From VAXT01 sp963850415 (GTDB lineage Bacteria; Actinomycetota; Thermoleophilia; Gaiellales; Gaiellaceae), in NCBI GenBank assembly GCA_963850415.1, contig CAWKLE010000003.1, forward strand, positions 124,001 through 188,000: 64,000 nt of DNA, written 5' to 3'. Under the pieces are notes generated by a model that saw nothing but the letters and a program-made list of their open reading frames with translations, was not told where the DNA came from and searched no databases. Of this stretch, positions 1-7,241 are shown one piece after another. A program made the translations under genes and the position numbers. How positions within the stretch are numbered: the stretch's first letter is position 1; the number at the start of each line of letters is the position of its first letter.

Positions 1-899
1 CTCTCGCACGCCGCCGCGATGGCGTCCCGATCGCAGATCTTCCCGCGGGCCGTGTTCACGAGATAGGCGCCGCGCTTCATGCGGCCGATCAGCTCCGCGT
101 CGAAGAGATGCTCGGTCTCGGGATGGAGCGGTGCGTTGATCGTGACCACGTCGCACACCGCAACGAGCTCCTCCGGAGTCTCGTGGTACGTGACGCCGAG
201 CTCCTGCTCGACCTCCTCAGGCAGCCGGTGGCGGTCCGTGTAATGGAGCCCGACCTCGAACGGCTTCAGGCGGCGGAGCACGGCCGAGCCGATGCGGCCC
301 GCGCCGACGGTCCCGACCTGCATGCCCTCCAGGTCGTACGACCGCGAGACGGCGTCCGCGATGTTCCAGCCGCCGTCGAGCACGATCCTGTTCGAGGGCA
401 GGTAGTTGCGAACGAGCGCCAGGATCATCATCACGACGTGCTCCGCGACGCTGATCGAGTTCGAGTACGTGACCTCGGCGACCGTGATCCCGTTCTCGAT
501 CGCGCCCTGGAGGTCGACGTGGTCGGACCCGATGCCGGCGGTCACGGCCAGCTTCAGGTTCGGCGCCTTGGCGATCCGCTCGGCGGTCAGGTACGCGGGC
601 CAGAACGGCTGCGAGATGACGATCTCCGCGTCCGGAAGCTCGCGCTCGAAGGCCGAGTCGGGCCCGTCCTTGTCGGACGTGACCGTGAGCTCGTGCCCGC
701 GGCCCTCGATGAAGCTCCGGAGGCCGAGCTCGCCGGAGACGCTGCCGAGCAGCTCCCCGGGCGTGAAGTCGATCGACTCGGGCGACGGGGTCGTCTGGCC
801 ACCGTGGTAGCCGGCGATCTCGGGGATTGCGTCACGCGCGTACTTCGGCGGGTAGCCGTCGACGGGATCGTCGTAGAGGACACAGAGGACCTTTGCCAC
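1..899 (-). CDS. fdh: NAD-dependent formate dehydrogenase, 3' end cut by window edge
   Basis: Oxidises formate to CO2 with NAD+. It belongs to the D-2-hydroxyacid dehydrogenase superfamily (metal-free FDH, about 400 residues); 299 codons lie in the window. The GTG start gives VAKVLCVLYDDPVDGYP, nearly the N-terminus of Pseudomonas/Mycolicibacterium FDH. Further family landmarks are DFTPGELLGSVSGELGL, SQPFWPAYLT, the formate-binding Asn in YSNSISVAEH, the Rossmann loop GAGRIG, the NAD-selecting Asp in YTDRHR and the catalytic Arg in NTARGK. The distal Gln/His pair lies beyond the edge. It starts 4 nt after xdhC, so the two are probably one operon. Confidence 0.93.
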   Translation of the reverse strand, partial: MAKVLCVLYDDPVDGYPPKYARDAIPEIAGYHGGQTTPSPESIDFTPGELLGSVSGELGLRSFIEGRGHELTVTSDKDGPDSAFERELPDAEIVISQPFWPAYLTAERIAKAPNLKLAVTAGIGSDHVDLQGAIENGITVAEVTYSNSISVAEHVVMMILALVRNYLPSNRIVLDGGWNIADAVSRSYDLEGMQVGTVGAGRIGSAVLRRLKPFEVGLHYTDRHRLPEEVEQELGVTYHETPEELVAVCDVVTINAPLHPETEHLFDAELIGRMKRGAYLVNTARGKICDRDAIAAACE

Positions 900-903
900 G
901 GGC

Positions 904-1770
904 CTATTTTGGCTGGAGTTCGGCGTGGATGCGGTCCGAGCCGTCTCTGAGCCGTCCTCCGGAGCGTCCTGCGCGGACCGCGAGGACCTCGGCGAGGATC
1001 GAAACTGCCGTCTCGGCGGGCGTCTCCGCTCCGAGATCGAGACCAGTCGGGCCCGAGAGTCGCTCGATTTCCGTCTCGGACAGGCCCTCCGCGAGCAACC
1101 GCTCCCGGCGGCGCTCCTGCGTGCGCCGTGAGCCGAGCGCGCCGACGTAGAAGGCCTCGCTGCGGAGCGCGACCGAGAGTGCAGGAATGTCGAGTCGCTC
1201 CTCGTGCGTGAGCACGACGACGGCAGTCTTGTCGTCCAGGACGACGCGCTCGAGCGCCGTGTCCGGCCACTCGACGAGCAGCTCGTCCGCGCTCCCGATT
1301 CGCTCCCGGGTCGCGTAGGTCGCTCGCGGGTCGGCGACGACGGTCTCCCACCCGAGCTCCTCAGCTCCACGACAGAGAGCCTCGGCGATGTCGACCGCCC
1401 CGAAGACGACGAGCCGGTTGGGAGCGGACTCCTCCGCGAGCCGCTCGAGCTCGCTCAGCGCGACGCGCTCGATGCCGACGTCGATCTCGCCGCCGCAGGG
1501 CAGGCCGACCGAGCCGGCCTGCTCGTCTGAGATCCCGTAGGTGAGCACCGTCGGCTCGCCGCGGGCGAGGACGTCGCGTGCAGCGACTGCAACCTCGCTC
1601 TCGACGCAGCCGCCCGAGACCGACCCTGCCAACTCTCCCTGCTCAGACACCGCCAGCTTCGAGCCGACCGGCCGGGGCGCCGAACGCCGTGTGGCGAGCA
1701 CCGTGGCGAGAGCCATGTGCTCGTCGCCGCGGTCTCGCCATCGTTTGAGCTGGTCGAGGATCTCTCTCAT
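904..1770 (-). CDS. XdhC/CoxI family protein
   Basis: 288 aa. XdhC proteins bind molybdenum cofactor and help sulfurate or insert it into xanthine dehydrogenase/CO dehydrogenase-type enzymes. The N-terminal XdhC_CoxI domain carries GSVSGGCVESEV. A Rossmann-like domain starts near LVVFGAVDIAEAL, followed by YVGALGSRRTQERR and GLDLGAETPAETA, all family signatures. The usual GAGH of the Rossmann loop reads GAVD here. It sits directly upstream of a formate dehydrogenase that needs no molybdenum, so its client enzyme is not visible. An ATG start is used; a TAGGCT box lies 12 nt before it. Confidence 0.88.
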   Translation of the reverse strand: MREILDQLKRWRDRGDEHMALATVLATRRSAPRPVGSKLAVSEQGELAGSVSGGCVESEVAVAARDVLARGEPTVLTYGISDEQAGSVGLPCGGEIDVGIERVALSELERLAEESAPNRLVVFGAVDIAEALCRGAEELGWETVVADPRATYATRERIGSADELLVEWPDTALERVVLDDKTAVVVLTHEERLDIPALSVALRSEAFYVGALGSRRTQERRRERLLAEGLSETEIERLSGPTGLDLGAETPAETAVSILAEVLAVRAGRSGGRLRDGSDRIHAELQPK

Positions 1771-1795
1771 CGCCCAGCTACGAGCCTAGCTGGGC

Positions 1796-2839
1796 CTAGG
1801 CAGCCTGCTCCAGCTCGTCTGCGCCGGCCTCCAGGGCGCCAAGCAGCTCCGCGAGCTGGGCCATCGCCTCACCCTCGATCTGGCGGACGCGCTCGCGGGA
1901 GATGCCGAGCTCCTTGCCGATCGTCTCCAGCGGCCGAGGATCGCCGTCGAGCCCGAAACGCAGCTCGAGCACGCGACGCTCACGCTCCGGCAGCTGGCCC
2001 AGGGCGCGCCGCACCTCGAGCCGCTGCAGCGAGTCGACAGCCTGATCCTCCGGATCCGCCGCAAACGGGTCGCCAAAGAGATCGCCGAGCTCGCCCTCGT
2101 CATCGGCGCCGACGCGCTGGTTCAACGACACCGGCGCCTCGGCCGCATCGAGCGCCTCGTCGACGTGACGTGGCGACAGCTCCGCGGCCTCGGCCAGCTC
2201 CTCGCGGGTCGGCTCGCGTCCCAGCTGCGTGCGCAGCCGGCCGGCGATCCGTGCGAGCTTGAGCCGACGCTCGTGGACGTGAGTGGGAACGCGAATCGTG
2301 GCCGACTGGCTCGAGATCGCACGCTGGCAGGCCTGCCGGATCCACCAGGTCGCGTACGTCGAGAACTTGAAGCCGCGCCGCCAGTCGAACTTCTCAGCGG
2401 CGCGGTTCAGCCCGATCACCCCGTCCTGGACGAGGTCGAGCAGCGGCACGTCGTGCCCCTGGTAGCGCTTGGCGATCGAGATCACGAGCCGCAGGTTGGA
2501 GTTGATCATGCGCTCCTTCGCCGCGGCGTCTCCGCGCTCGATCCGCTTGGCGAGCGCGACTTCCTCGGCCGCGGTCAGCAGCGGGTAGCGACCGGCCCTG
2601 GTCATGAACAGGGTCAGAGCGTCGGTCGTGCCCGGGAGCTCGTGGCCCTCAACCGCATCGGGCACGGGCGCGGCGACGTCGACCTCGCGAGCCTCGAGCT
2701 CGGCCCGTAGCGCGGCGAGCTCCTCCTCGTCGAGATCGTGCTCGGCCGCGAAGGCCTCGAGCTCGCTCTCCTCGATCGTGCCGCGCTCCTCGGCGCTGCC
2801 GAGGAACGCCTGAATCGGCTCTTCCATGATCACGGTCAC
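1796..2839 (-). CDS. RNA polymerase sigma-70 factor (RpoD/SigA-like, group 1 or 2)
   Basis: 347 aa. Directs core RNA polymerase to -35/-10 promoters. After about 65 acidic residues (a short region 1.1 substitute), region 1.2 starts at DALTLFMTRAG. Region 2 contains NLRLVISIAKRYQG, LLDLVQDGVIGL and FKFSTYATWWIRQA, the last typical of primary-type sigmas. Region 3 follows, then region 4 with LPERERRVLELRFGL and ISRERVRQIE. The GTG start shares GTGA with the bL31 stop; an ATG four codons later is an alternative. It is shorter than most housekeeping sigmas, so an alternative group 2 factor is possible. Confidence 0.92.
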   Translation of the reverse strand: MTVIMEEPIQAFLGSAEERGTIEESELEAFAAEHDLDEEELAALRAELEAREVDVAAPVPDAVEGHELPGTTDALTLFMTRAGRYPLLTAAEEVALAKRIERGDAAAKERMINSNLRLVISIAKRYQGHDVPLLDLVQDGVIGLNRAAEKFDWRRGFKFSTYATWWIRQACQRAISSQSATIRVPTHVHERRLKLARIAGRLRTQLGREPTREELAEAAELSPRHVDEALDAAEAPVSLNQRVGADDEGELGDLFGDPFAADPEDQAVDSLQRLEVRRALGQLPERERRVLELRFGLDGDPRPLETIGKELGISRERVRQIEGEAMAQLAELLGALEAGADELEQAA

Positions 2840-3045
2840 ACAGTCCTCGCCTTCTGCCGCCGCTGCTCGAAGCGAGCGATGCGGCTGCCACTCGAGGTAG
2901 CGCGCTCTCTGCCGGTGTAGGCCGGATGACAGTTCGAGCAGGCATCGACGACCAGCTCGCTGCGCGTCGAGCGGGTGGTGAATGTCGTGTCGCAGGACGT
3001 ACAGCGAACGTTCGTGAGCATCAGCTCAGGGTGTATCTGCTTCAA
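2836..3045 (-). CDS. rpmE: Ribosomal protein bL31
   Basis: 69 aa component of the large ribosomal subunit. The zinc-binding form is indicated by CTSC and CSNCHP, and the N-terminus reads KQIHPELM after the initiator. The start is chosen as TTG at 3045 because a strong AAGGAGGAG sits 7 nt upstream and the protein then matches the family start; a longer ATG frame (3132) would run through this ribosome-binding site. The stop overlaps the sigma factor start by 4 nt, implying translational coupling. The C-terminus is Arg-rich (ARFEQRRQKARTV). Confidence 0.9.
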   Translation of the reverse strand: MKQIHPELMLTNVRCTSCDTTFTTRSTRSELVVDACSNCHPAYTGRERATSSGSRIARFEQRRQKARTV

Positions 3046-3401
3046 AGAAATCTCCTCCTTCACGGAGGGCGTCATGGGAGCCGAACGGGTCCCCACCCTC
3101 ACAGTGAAAGGAACGCTCTGCGGGCCGCTCATATTCCACTTTGCCAGCGCCGAAAGAGGGATTTCGCCGGCTCGAGAGAATCGATTTCGTCAGATTCGGC
3201 CAGATAGCAGTAGAAATGGCCTGAAGCCGCTCTGAACAGCCTATTGCGGGGCTCAAAGACAGCGCGCAGAATGAAAACGCAGCCTCGCCATTCAGAACGA
3301 TTTAGTCCTCCAGGGAGGGTAGTACCTGTGGCCAAGAAGACTCCCGTCATGCCTGCGCCGATGCTCAGCGAAACGGCGCATAGAAGAGCGATGTCAGCAA
3401 A
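3046..3401. other. Divergent intergenic region between rpmE-sigma and the hybrid kinase
   Basis: 356 bases between divergently transcribed genes, visibly less GC-rich than the flanks, especially about 3130-3330. It must hold the rpmE/sigma promoter and probably that of the kinase. I could not settle on a convincing -35/-10 pair on either strand. ORFs crossing it look like chance extensions. Confidence 0.5.
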
Positions 3402-4886
3402 ATGACCGACGCGAGGATCTTGCTCGTCGACGACGACGTCGCGCTGCTCGAGACGCTCCCGCAGTCGATCTTGCTCGGCATCGAGGGAATCCGGATCGAC
3501 ACCTCGGACGCGGGAGCGGATGCGCTCGAGCGGATGAAGGAAATCGACTACGACGCGATCGTGACCGACGTCAAGATGCCCGGGATCGACGGCCTCGCCC
3601 TGCTCGAGGAGATCGGGAGGATGCGGCCGGGAACGCCGACGCTTCTGATCAGCGGCCACGCCGACCACGAGCTCGCCGTCCGGGCGCTTCGCGGCGGCGC
3701 GTACGACTTCGTCGCGAAGCCGATCGACCCTGAGTACTTCATCGCCTCGCTCGAGCGCGCGATCGAGCTGCGCCGGCTCGACCGCGAGGTCCAGCGGCAG
3801 CAGCTCGCGCTGAAGCGCTACGCGAGAGTGCTCGAGCACGTCGACGACGGTGTCTTCCTGGTCGACGACGCGGGCGTTATCCAGCACTGGAATCCCGCGG
3901 CCGCCGCGGTCACGGGGCTCACGCCGAGCGAAGTCCTCGGGATGCCCGCTGATGATGTCCTGCCCGACTGGCACGCGGTCGGGCCGACCGTTCCTGTCGC
4001 ATCGGCCCCCGGACCGGGCAGCACCGACGCGAGGACGCTCCCGTTCGTGATCGGAGGGCGCGAGATCTGGCTTTCGATTTCCGGCGTCGCATTCGAGGAC
4101 GGCGTCGTCTACGCGTTCCGGAACCTGACCGAGGAGCGCGCGCTCGACGAGCTCAAGGGAGAGTTCGTCGCCACCGTTTCGCACGAGCTCCGCACGCCGC
4201 TCGCCGCGATCTACGGCTCGGCGCAGACGCTGCTCCGAGACGACATCGCGATCGACGACGAGAAGCGGCAGCGCCTGCTCAAGGTGATCGCGCAGGAGTC
4301 GAAGCGGCTCTCACGCGTCGCCGCGGACATCTTGCTCGCGAACCGGATCGACTCGGGACGCCTGCAGCTCGAGACCCGACCGCTCGACGTCACCCGCCTC
4401 GCGAAGGACGTCGTCGAGCAGATGCGCACCTGCTTCGCCGATCGGGAGAACGTCACGCTCGAGCTCGTCGCGATGGAACCGGGCTCGTTCGTCGCCGGCG
4501 ACGAGGACAAGCTCCGGCAGGTCTTGATCAACCTGGTCGACAACGCCGTCAAGTACTCGCCGCACGGGGGCGCGGTCGAGGTGCGAGTCGAGCGGAACGG
4601 AACGACCCTCCGCGTATCGGTGCGCGACGAGGGCCTGGGCATCCCGAACGGCGAGGAGCAGCGGATCTTCGGCAAGTTCTACCGGGTCGACCCTCAGCTT
4701 TCCGGCGCTGTGGGCGGCACCGGGCTCGGCCTCTACATCTGCCGCGAGCTCGTCCGCCGGATGGACGGGAGGCTGACCGTCAGCTCGAAGGATGGCCAGG
4801 GCTCGACCTTCGTCGTCGAGCTCCCGCTCGCGGCCGCGCCGGCGCAGGAACCGAGCGCGGACGTCCCGGTCGTGCAGCACGCCTGA
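3402..4886 (+). CDS. Hybrid receiver-PAS-histidine kinase
   Basis: 494 aa cytoplasmic sensor kinase; no transmembrane segment. Domains in order: response-regulator receiver (about 1-125; acidic pocket D10-D12, phosphoacceptor D56 in IVTDVKMPG, conserved Lys in FVAKPID); PAS (about 140-245; DDGVFLVDDAGVIQHWNP); HisKA with H-box FVATVSHELRTPL near 260; HATPase_c with N-box QVLINLVDNAVKYSP, G1 VRDEGLGIP and GGTGLGLYICREL. Having the receiver first and kinase last suggests that another kinase's phosphate tunes this one. No cognate DNA-binding regulator lies next to it. ATG start at 3402, without a strong ribosome-binding site. Confidence 0.92.
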   Translation: MTDARILLVDDDVALLETLPQSILLGIEGIRIDTSDAGADALERMKEIDYDAIVTDVKMPGIDGLALLEEIGRMRPGTPTLLISGHADHELAVRALRGGAYDFVAKPIDPEYFIASLERAIELRRLDREVQRQQLALKRYARVLEHVDDGVFLVDDAGVIQHWNPAAAAVTGLTPSEVLGMPADDVLPDWHAVGPTVPVASAPGPGSTDARTLPFVIGGREIWLSISGVAFEDGVVYAFRNLTEERALDELKGEFVATVSHELRTPLAAIYGSAQTLLRDDIAIDDEKRQRLLKVIAQESKRLSRVAADILLANRIDSGRLQLETRPLDVTRLAKDVVEQMRTCFADRENVTLELVAMEPGSFVAGDEDKLRQVLINLVDNAVKYSPHGGAVEVRVERNGTTLRVSVRDEGLGIPNGEEQRIFGKFYRVDPQLSGAVGGTGLGLYICRELVRRMDGRLTVSSKDGQGSTFVVELPLAAAPAQEPSADVPVVQHA

Positions 4887-4919
4887 TTAGCGTCGCTCGG
4901 ATCGGGAACAACCGCCTGG

Positions 4920-5081
4920 ATGACAGATCCCGCTCAGACGCCAAAGAGGCTCTACCGCAAAGCTGCGCGAGGCAAGGACGAGGAGAGCATGCCGATCCTC
5001 CTCGGAGGCGTGATGCTCGTCGTCACGCTGGCCGTCGTGATCCTGCTCACGATCACGTTCCTCGTGTATTTCCTGGCCTGA
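4920..5081 (+). CDS. Small single-pass membrane protein (hypothetical)
   Basis: 53 aa. Basic, hydrophilic N-terminus (MTDPAQTPKRLYRKAARG), then a hydrophobic helix from about residue 25 to the end (GGVMLVVTLAVVILLTITF within it). This predicts an N-in single-pass membrane peptide. It lies 33 nt after the kinase stop and could be co-transcribed. No family recognised. Confidence 0.55.
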   Translation: MTDPAQTPKRLYRKAARGKDEESMPILLGGVMLVVTLAVVILLTITFLVYFLA

Positions 5082-5091
5082 CGGTCAGGGG

Positions 5092-5604
5092 CTAGCGCTC
5101 GAGCTCGAAGACGAGCTCCAGCCCGTCCTCCTCGTCGATCGCCTCGCCGGTCTGCCGGAAGCCGAGCTTGCGGATGATCGCGAGCGAGGGCTCGTTGTCC
5201 GGCGTCGCCGACGCGACGTAGTGGCGCACGCCGCGCTCCTCGGCCCGGCGCAAGAGCTCGGTGGCGGCCTCCGTCGCGTACCCGTGGCCGCGCCACGGCT
5301 CCTCGATCGTGTAGCCGATCTCGATCGCGTCGGGGCTCTGGTTGGCGTTCACGCCGGGCGGGCCGTGGTAGCCGGCGTGCCCGATCATCTGCCCGTCGAG
5401 GACGACCGCGTGCGGGCACCACTCCCGGAAGCGCTCGTCGCGGCGCATCTGGCCGAGCCGGAGCGTGAAGAACCGTACGACGCCTTCACCCGGAAAGGCG
5501 TCGGGCAACCGGACGTCCAGCTCCTTCGCGGCTCGCTCGCGGTCGCCCTCGAGGACCGCCTCGAGAAACTCGGGCGTCATCGGCCTCAGCTCGATCAATC
5601 GCAC
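5092..5604 (-). CDS. GNAT family N-acetyltransferase
   Basis: 170 aa. Acetyl-CoA-dependent transferase of the RimJ/RimL-like branch: an N-terminal ELRPMTPEFLEAVLEGD segment, central EIGYTIEEPWRGHGYATEA (acetyl-CoA loop) and the late motif NEPSLAIIRKLGFR. The substrate is unknown. GTG 5604 overlaps the MarR gene by 10 nt; TTG 5598 would give a TTGA overlap, and an in-frame ATG lies a few codons further on. Downstream member of a two-gene operon with the MarR regulator. Confidence 0.85.
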   Translation of the reverse strand: MRLIELRPMTPEFLEAVLEGDRERAAKELDVRLPDAFPGEGVVRFFTLRLGQMRRDERFREWCPHAVVLDGQMIGHAGYHGPPGVNANQSPDAIEIGYTIEEPWRGHGYATEAATELLRRAEERGVRHYVASATPDNEPSLAIIRKLGFRQTGEAIDEEDGLELVFELER

Positions 5605-6059
5605 GCGGTCTCGCGTTGCGGCAGCCGCTCGAGGAGCGATGCCAGGGTCTCGAGCTCCTCGTGCTCGAAGCGCTCCGAGAAGAGAGCTCGCACGCTGGCG
5701 ACATGCGTCTTCCGCGCTTGCTCGAGCTTCTTGCTCCCCTTGGGCGTGAGCACCGCGTAGGTCACGCGCGCGTCCTCGGCGCACGGACGGTTGCTCACCC
5801 AGCCGGCCTCCTCGAGACCCTTCAGCAGTCGCGTGATCCCCGACGGCGTAAGGAGCACGCGCTCGGCGAGGTCGACCCGCTTGAGGGCCTGGTCGGGGGC
5901 GCGGCTGAGCTGCGCGAGGACGTCGAAGTCGTTGATCGTCAGCGCGTGCGTTGCGAGCAGCTCGGCGTTGAACTGGCGCGTCACGGCCGCGTGCGCGCGC
6001 AGGAAGTTGATCCACGCCTCGAGCTCGATGCCTCTGAGATTAGTTACTTGACTACTCAA
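5595..6059 (-). CDS. MarR family transcriptional regulator
   Basis: 154 aa winged-helix dimeric regulator, typically a ligand- or oxidant-responsive repressor. The recognition region is LKRVDLAERVLLTPSGITRLLKGLEEAGWV and the wing contains DARVTYAVLTPKG. The TTG start at 6059 (AGAATGA just before it) lies inside the divergent yceI promoter's -35/spacer region. The gene is divergent from yceI, and perfect palindromes lie in the 75-bp gap, so it probably represses yceI and itself. No redox Cys pair of OhrR type is evident; the only Cys residues are in the wing (RPCAED) and at the C-terminus (TACD). Confidence 0.9.
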   Translation of the reverse strand: MSSQVTNLRGIELEAWINFLRAHAAVTRQFNAELLATHALTINDFDVLAQLSRAPDQALKRVDLAERVLLTPSGITRLLKGLEEAGWVSNRPCAEDARVTYAVLTPKGSKKLEQARKTHVASVRALFSERFEHEELETLASLLERLPQRETACD

Positions 6060-6076
6060 TCATTCTCCGCTATATT
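6048..6076 (+). promoter_or_regulatory. Sigma-70-type promoter of yceI
   Basis: TTGACT (6048-6053), a 17-nt spacer and TATATT (6071-6076) make a near-consensus promoter on the plus strand. Its expected start point falls near 6083, inside the operator palindrome. The -35 lies partly within the first codons of the divergent MarR gene. Confidence 0.8.
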
Positions 6077-6082
6077 CATGAT

Positions 6083-6099
6083 CGCTCAACTATTGAGCG
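6083..6099. promoter_or_regulatory. Probable MarR operator palindrome
   Basis: CGCTCAA-CTA-TTGAGCG: perfect 7-bp inverted arms around 3 nt, 7 nt after the yceI -10 box. A related TTGA/TCAA dyad (TTGAGTAGTCAA on the minus strand) covers the MarR start codon at 6048-6059. Placement suggests repression of yceI and autoregulation by the adjacent MarR protein. Confidence 0.7.
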
Positions 6100-6134
6100 C
6101 ACAAATATTAGCACCAGACAGGGAAGGAGACCAA

Positions 6135-6641
6135 ATGACAGCCATCCAGACAGAGACCTCGACCCTCATCCCCACCGGGACGTGGACGGTCGACCCGGTC
6201 CACTCGAGCATCCGCTTCGACGTCGTCGACACGGACTCGATGATGAAGTCGATCAGCGGCCGGTTCACCGACTTCGAGGGTACCGTCGAGGGCGGCGAGG
6301 AGCAGTCCGCGCAAGGCGTCGTCCGCACGACGAGCGTGCTCACCGACAACGAGATGCGCGACGAGCACCTCCGGTCGAACGACCTGCTCGCCACCGAGCG
6401 GTTTCCGGAGATCAGGTTCGAGTCGAGTCGCATCGAGCACGTCGACGGCGACCGCCACCGGATCTTTGGCGACCTGACCGTCAAGGAGGTCGCGATCCCG
6501 GTCGAGCTGGACGCGAAGTTCCAGGCGACCGGCAAGGACGCCGACGGCGTCGAGAAGACGCTCTTCCGCGTCCAGGGCGAGATCGAGTGGGGCCCGACTC
6601 GCGTGGAGATCACCGCCGACATCACCGCGGTCCGTTCGTGA
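6135..6641 (+). CDS. yceI: YceI family lipid-binding-fold protein
   Basis: 168 aa. The YceI beta-barrel (lipocalin-like) binds isoprenoid-type lipids in known members. Diagnostic pieces: GTWTVDPVHSSIRF, DEHLRSNDLLATERFPEI, and a C-terminal WGPTRVEITADITA. There is no signal peptide, so this copy is probably cytoplasmic, as is common next to MarR genes. ATG start with GGAAGGAG 7 nt upstream. Its stop overlaps the FMN reductase start (GTGA). Confidence 0.92.
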   Translation: MTAIQTETSTLIPTGTWTVDPVHSSIRFDVVDTDSMMKSISGRFTDFEGTVEGGEEQSAQGVVRTTSVLTDNEMRDEHLRSNDLLATERFPEIRFESSRIEHVDGDRHRIFGDLTVKEVAIPVELDAKFQATGKDADGVEKTLFRVQGEIEWGPTRVEITADITAVRS

Positions 6642-7198
6642 CCAAGATCCTCGGCATCTCCGGCAGCCTGCGGGAGCGCTCGTACAACACAGCGCTCCTG
6701 CGGGCTGCGGCCGAGCTGGCTCCGCCGGACGTGGAGCTCGAGATCTTCGACCTGTCGCGGATCCCGCTCTACAACGACGACGTCGAATCGGTTGGCGATC
6801 CCGAGCCGGTCGCCGAGCTGCGTAAAGCCGTGGCGGAGGCCGACGCGCTCCTGCTCGCGACGCCCGAGTACAACCGCGGGACGTCCGGCGTCTTGAAGAA
6901 CGCGATCGACTGGCTCTCGCGGCCCGCGCTCGCGTCCGTGCTGCGCTGGAAGCCGGTTGCGATCGTGGGCGCGTCGAGCGGACGCGGTGGGACGCGGCGC
7001 GCGCAACAGCAGGTGCGCGACGCGCTGCTGTTTCCAGGCGCGGTCGTGCTCGAAGAGCCGCAGGTCGCGCTCCCGATCGCGTGGGAGCGGTTCGATCCCG
7101 ACCTGAACCTGACGGACGAGAACACGGGCGCGGCCCTAACCGAGTTGCTGGCCGGACTCGTCGAGCTGGCGCATCAGAGCCAAACCGTCGCTGCGTAG
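6638..7198 (+). CDS. NAD(P)H-dependent FMN reductase / NADPH:quinone reductase family
   Basis: 186 aa flavodoxin-fold reductase. FMN phosphate loop GSLRERSYNTALLR at the N-terminus and the family motif TPEYNRGTSGVLKNAIDW. It reduces FMN, quinones, azo compounds or similar. It overlaps yceI by 4 nt and so shares the MarR-controlled promoter, making the set look like a stress or xenobiotic response operon (inference). GTG start. Confidence 0.9.
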   Translation: MTKILGISGSLRERSYNTALLRAAAELAPPDVELEIFDLSRIPLYNDDVESVGDPEPVAELRKAVAEADALLLATPEYNRGTSGVLKNAIDWLSRPALASVLRWKPVAIVGASSGRGGTRRAQQQVRDALLFPGAVVLEEPQVALPIAWERFDPDLNLTDENTGAALTELLAGLVELAHQSQTVAA

Positions 7199-7228
7199 CG
7201 CTCGCAGAGGCGACCGAGAGCGCGTCGG

Positions 7229-7234
7229 TAGAGT
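7229..7234 (+). promoter_or_regulatory. -10 box of the ABC-2 exporter genes (leaderless)
   Basis: TAGAGT followed by 7 nt and the GTG start at 7242. The same arrangement, including the 7-nt distance, occurs before purM, and no ribosome-binding site is present. No recognisable -35. Confidence 0.5.
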
Positions 7235-7241
7235 CGGCCGG

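Noticed and set aside
2836..3132. Longer bL31 from ATG 3132
   Set aside because: Adds 29 unrelated residues and places the strong ribosome-binding site inside the gene.
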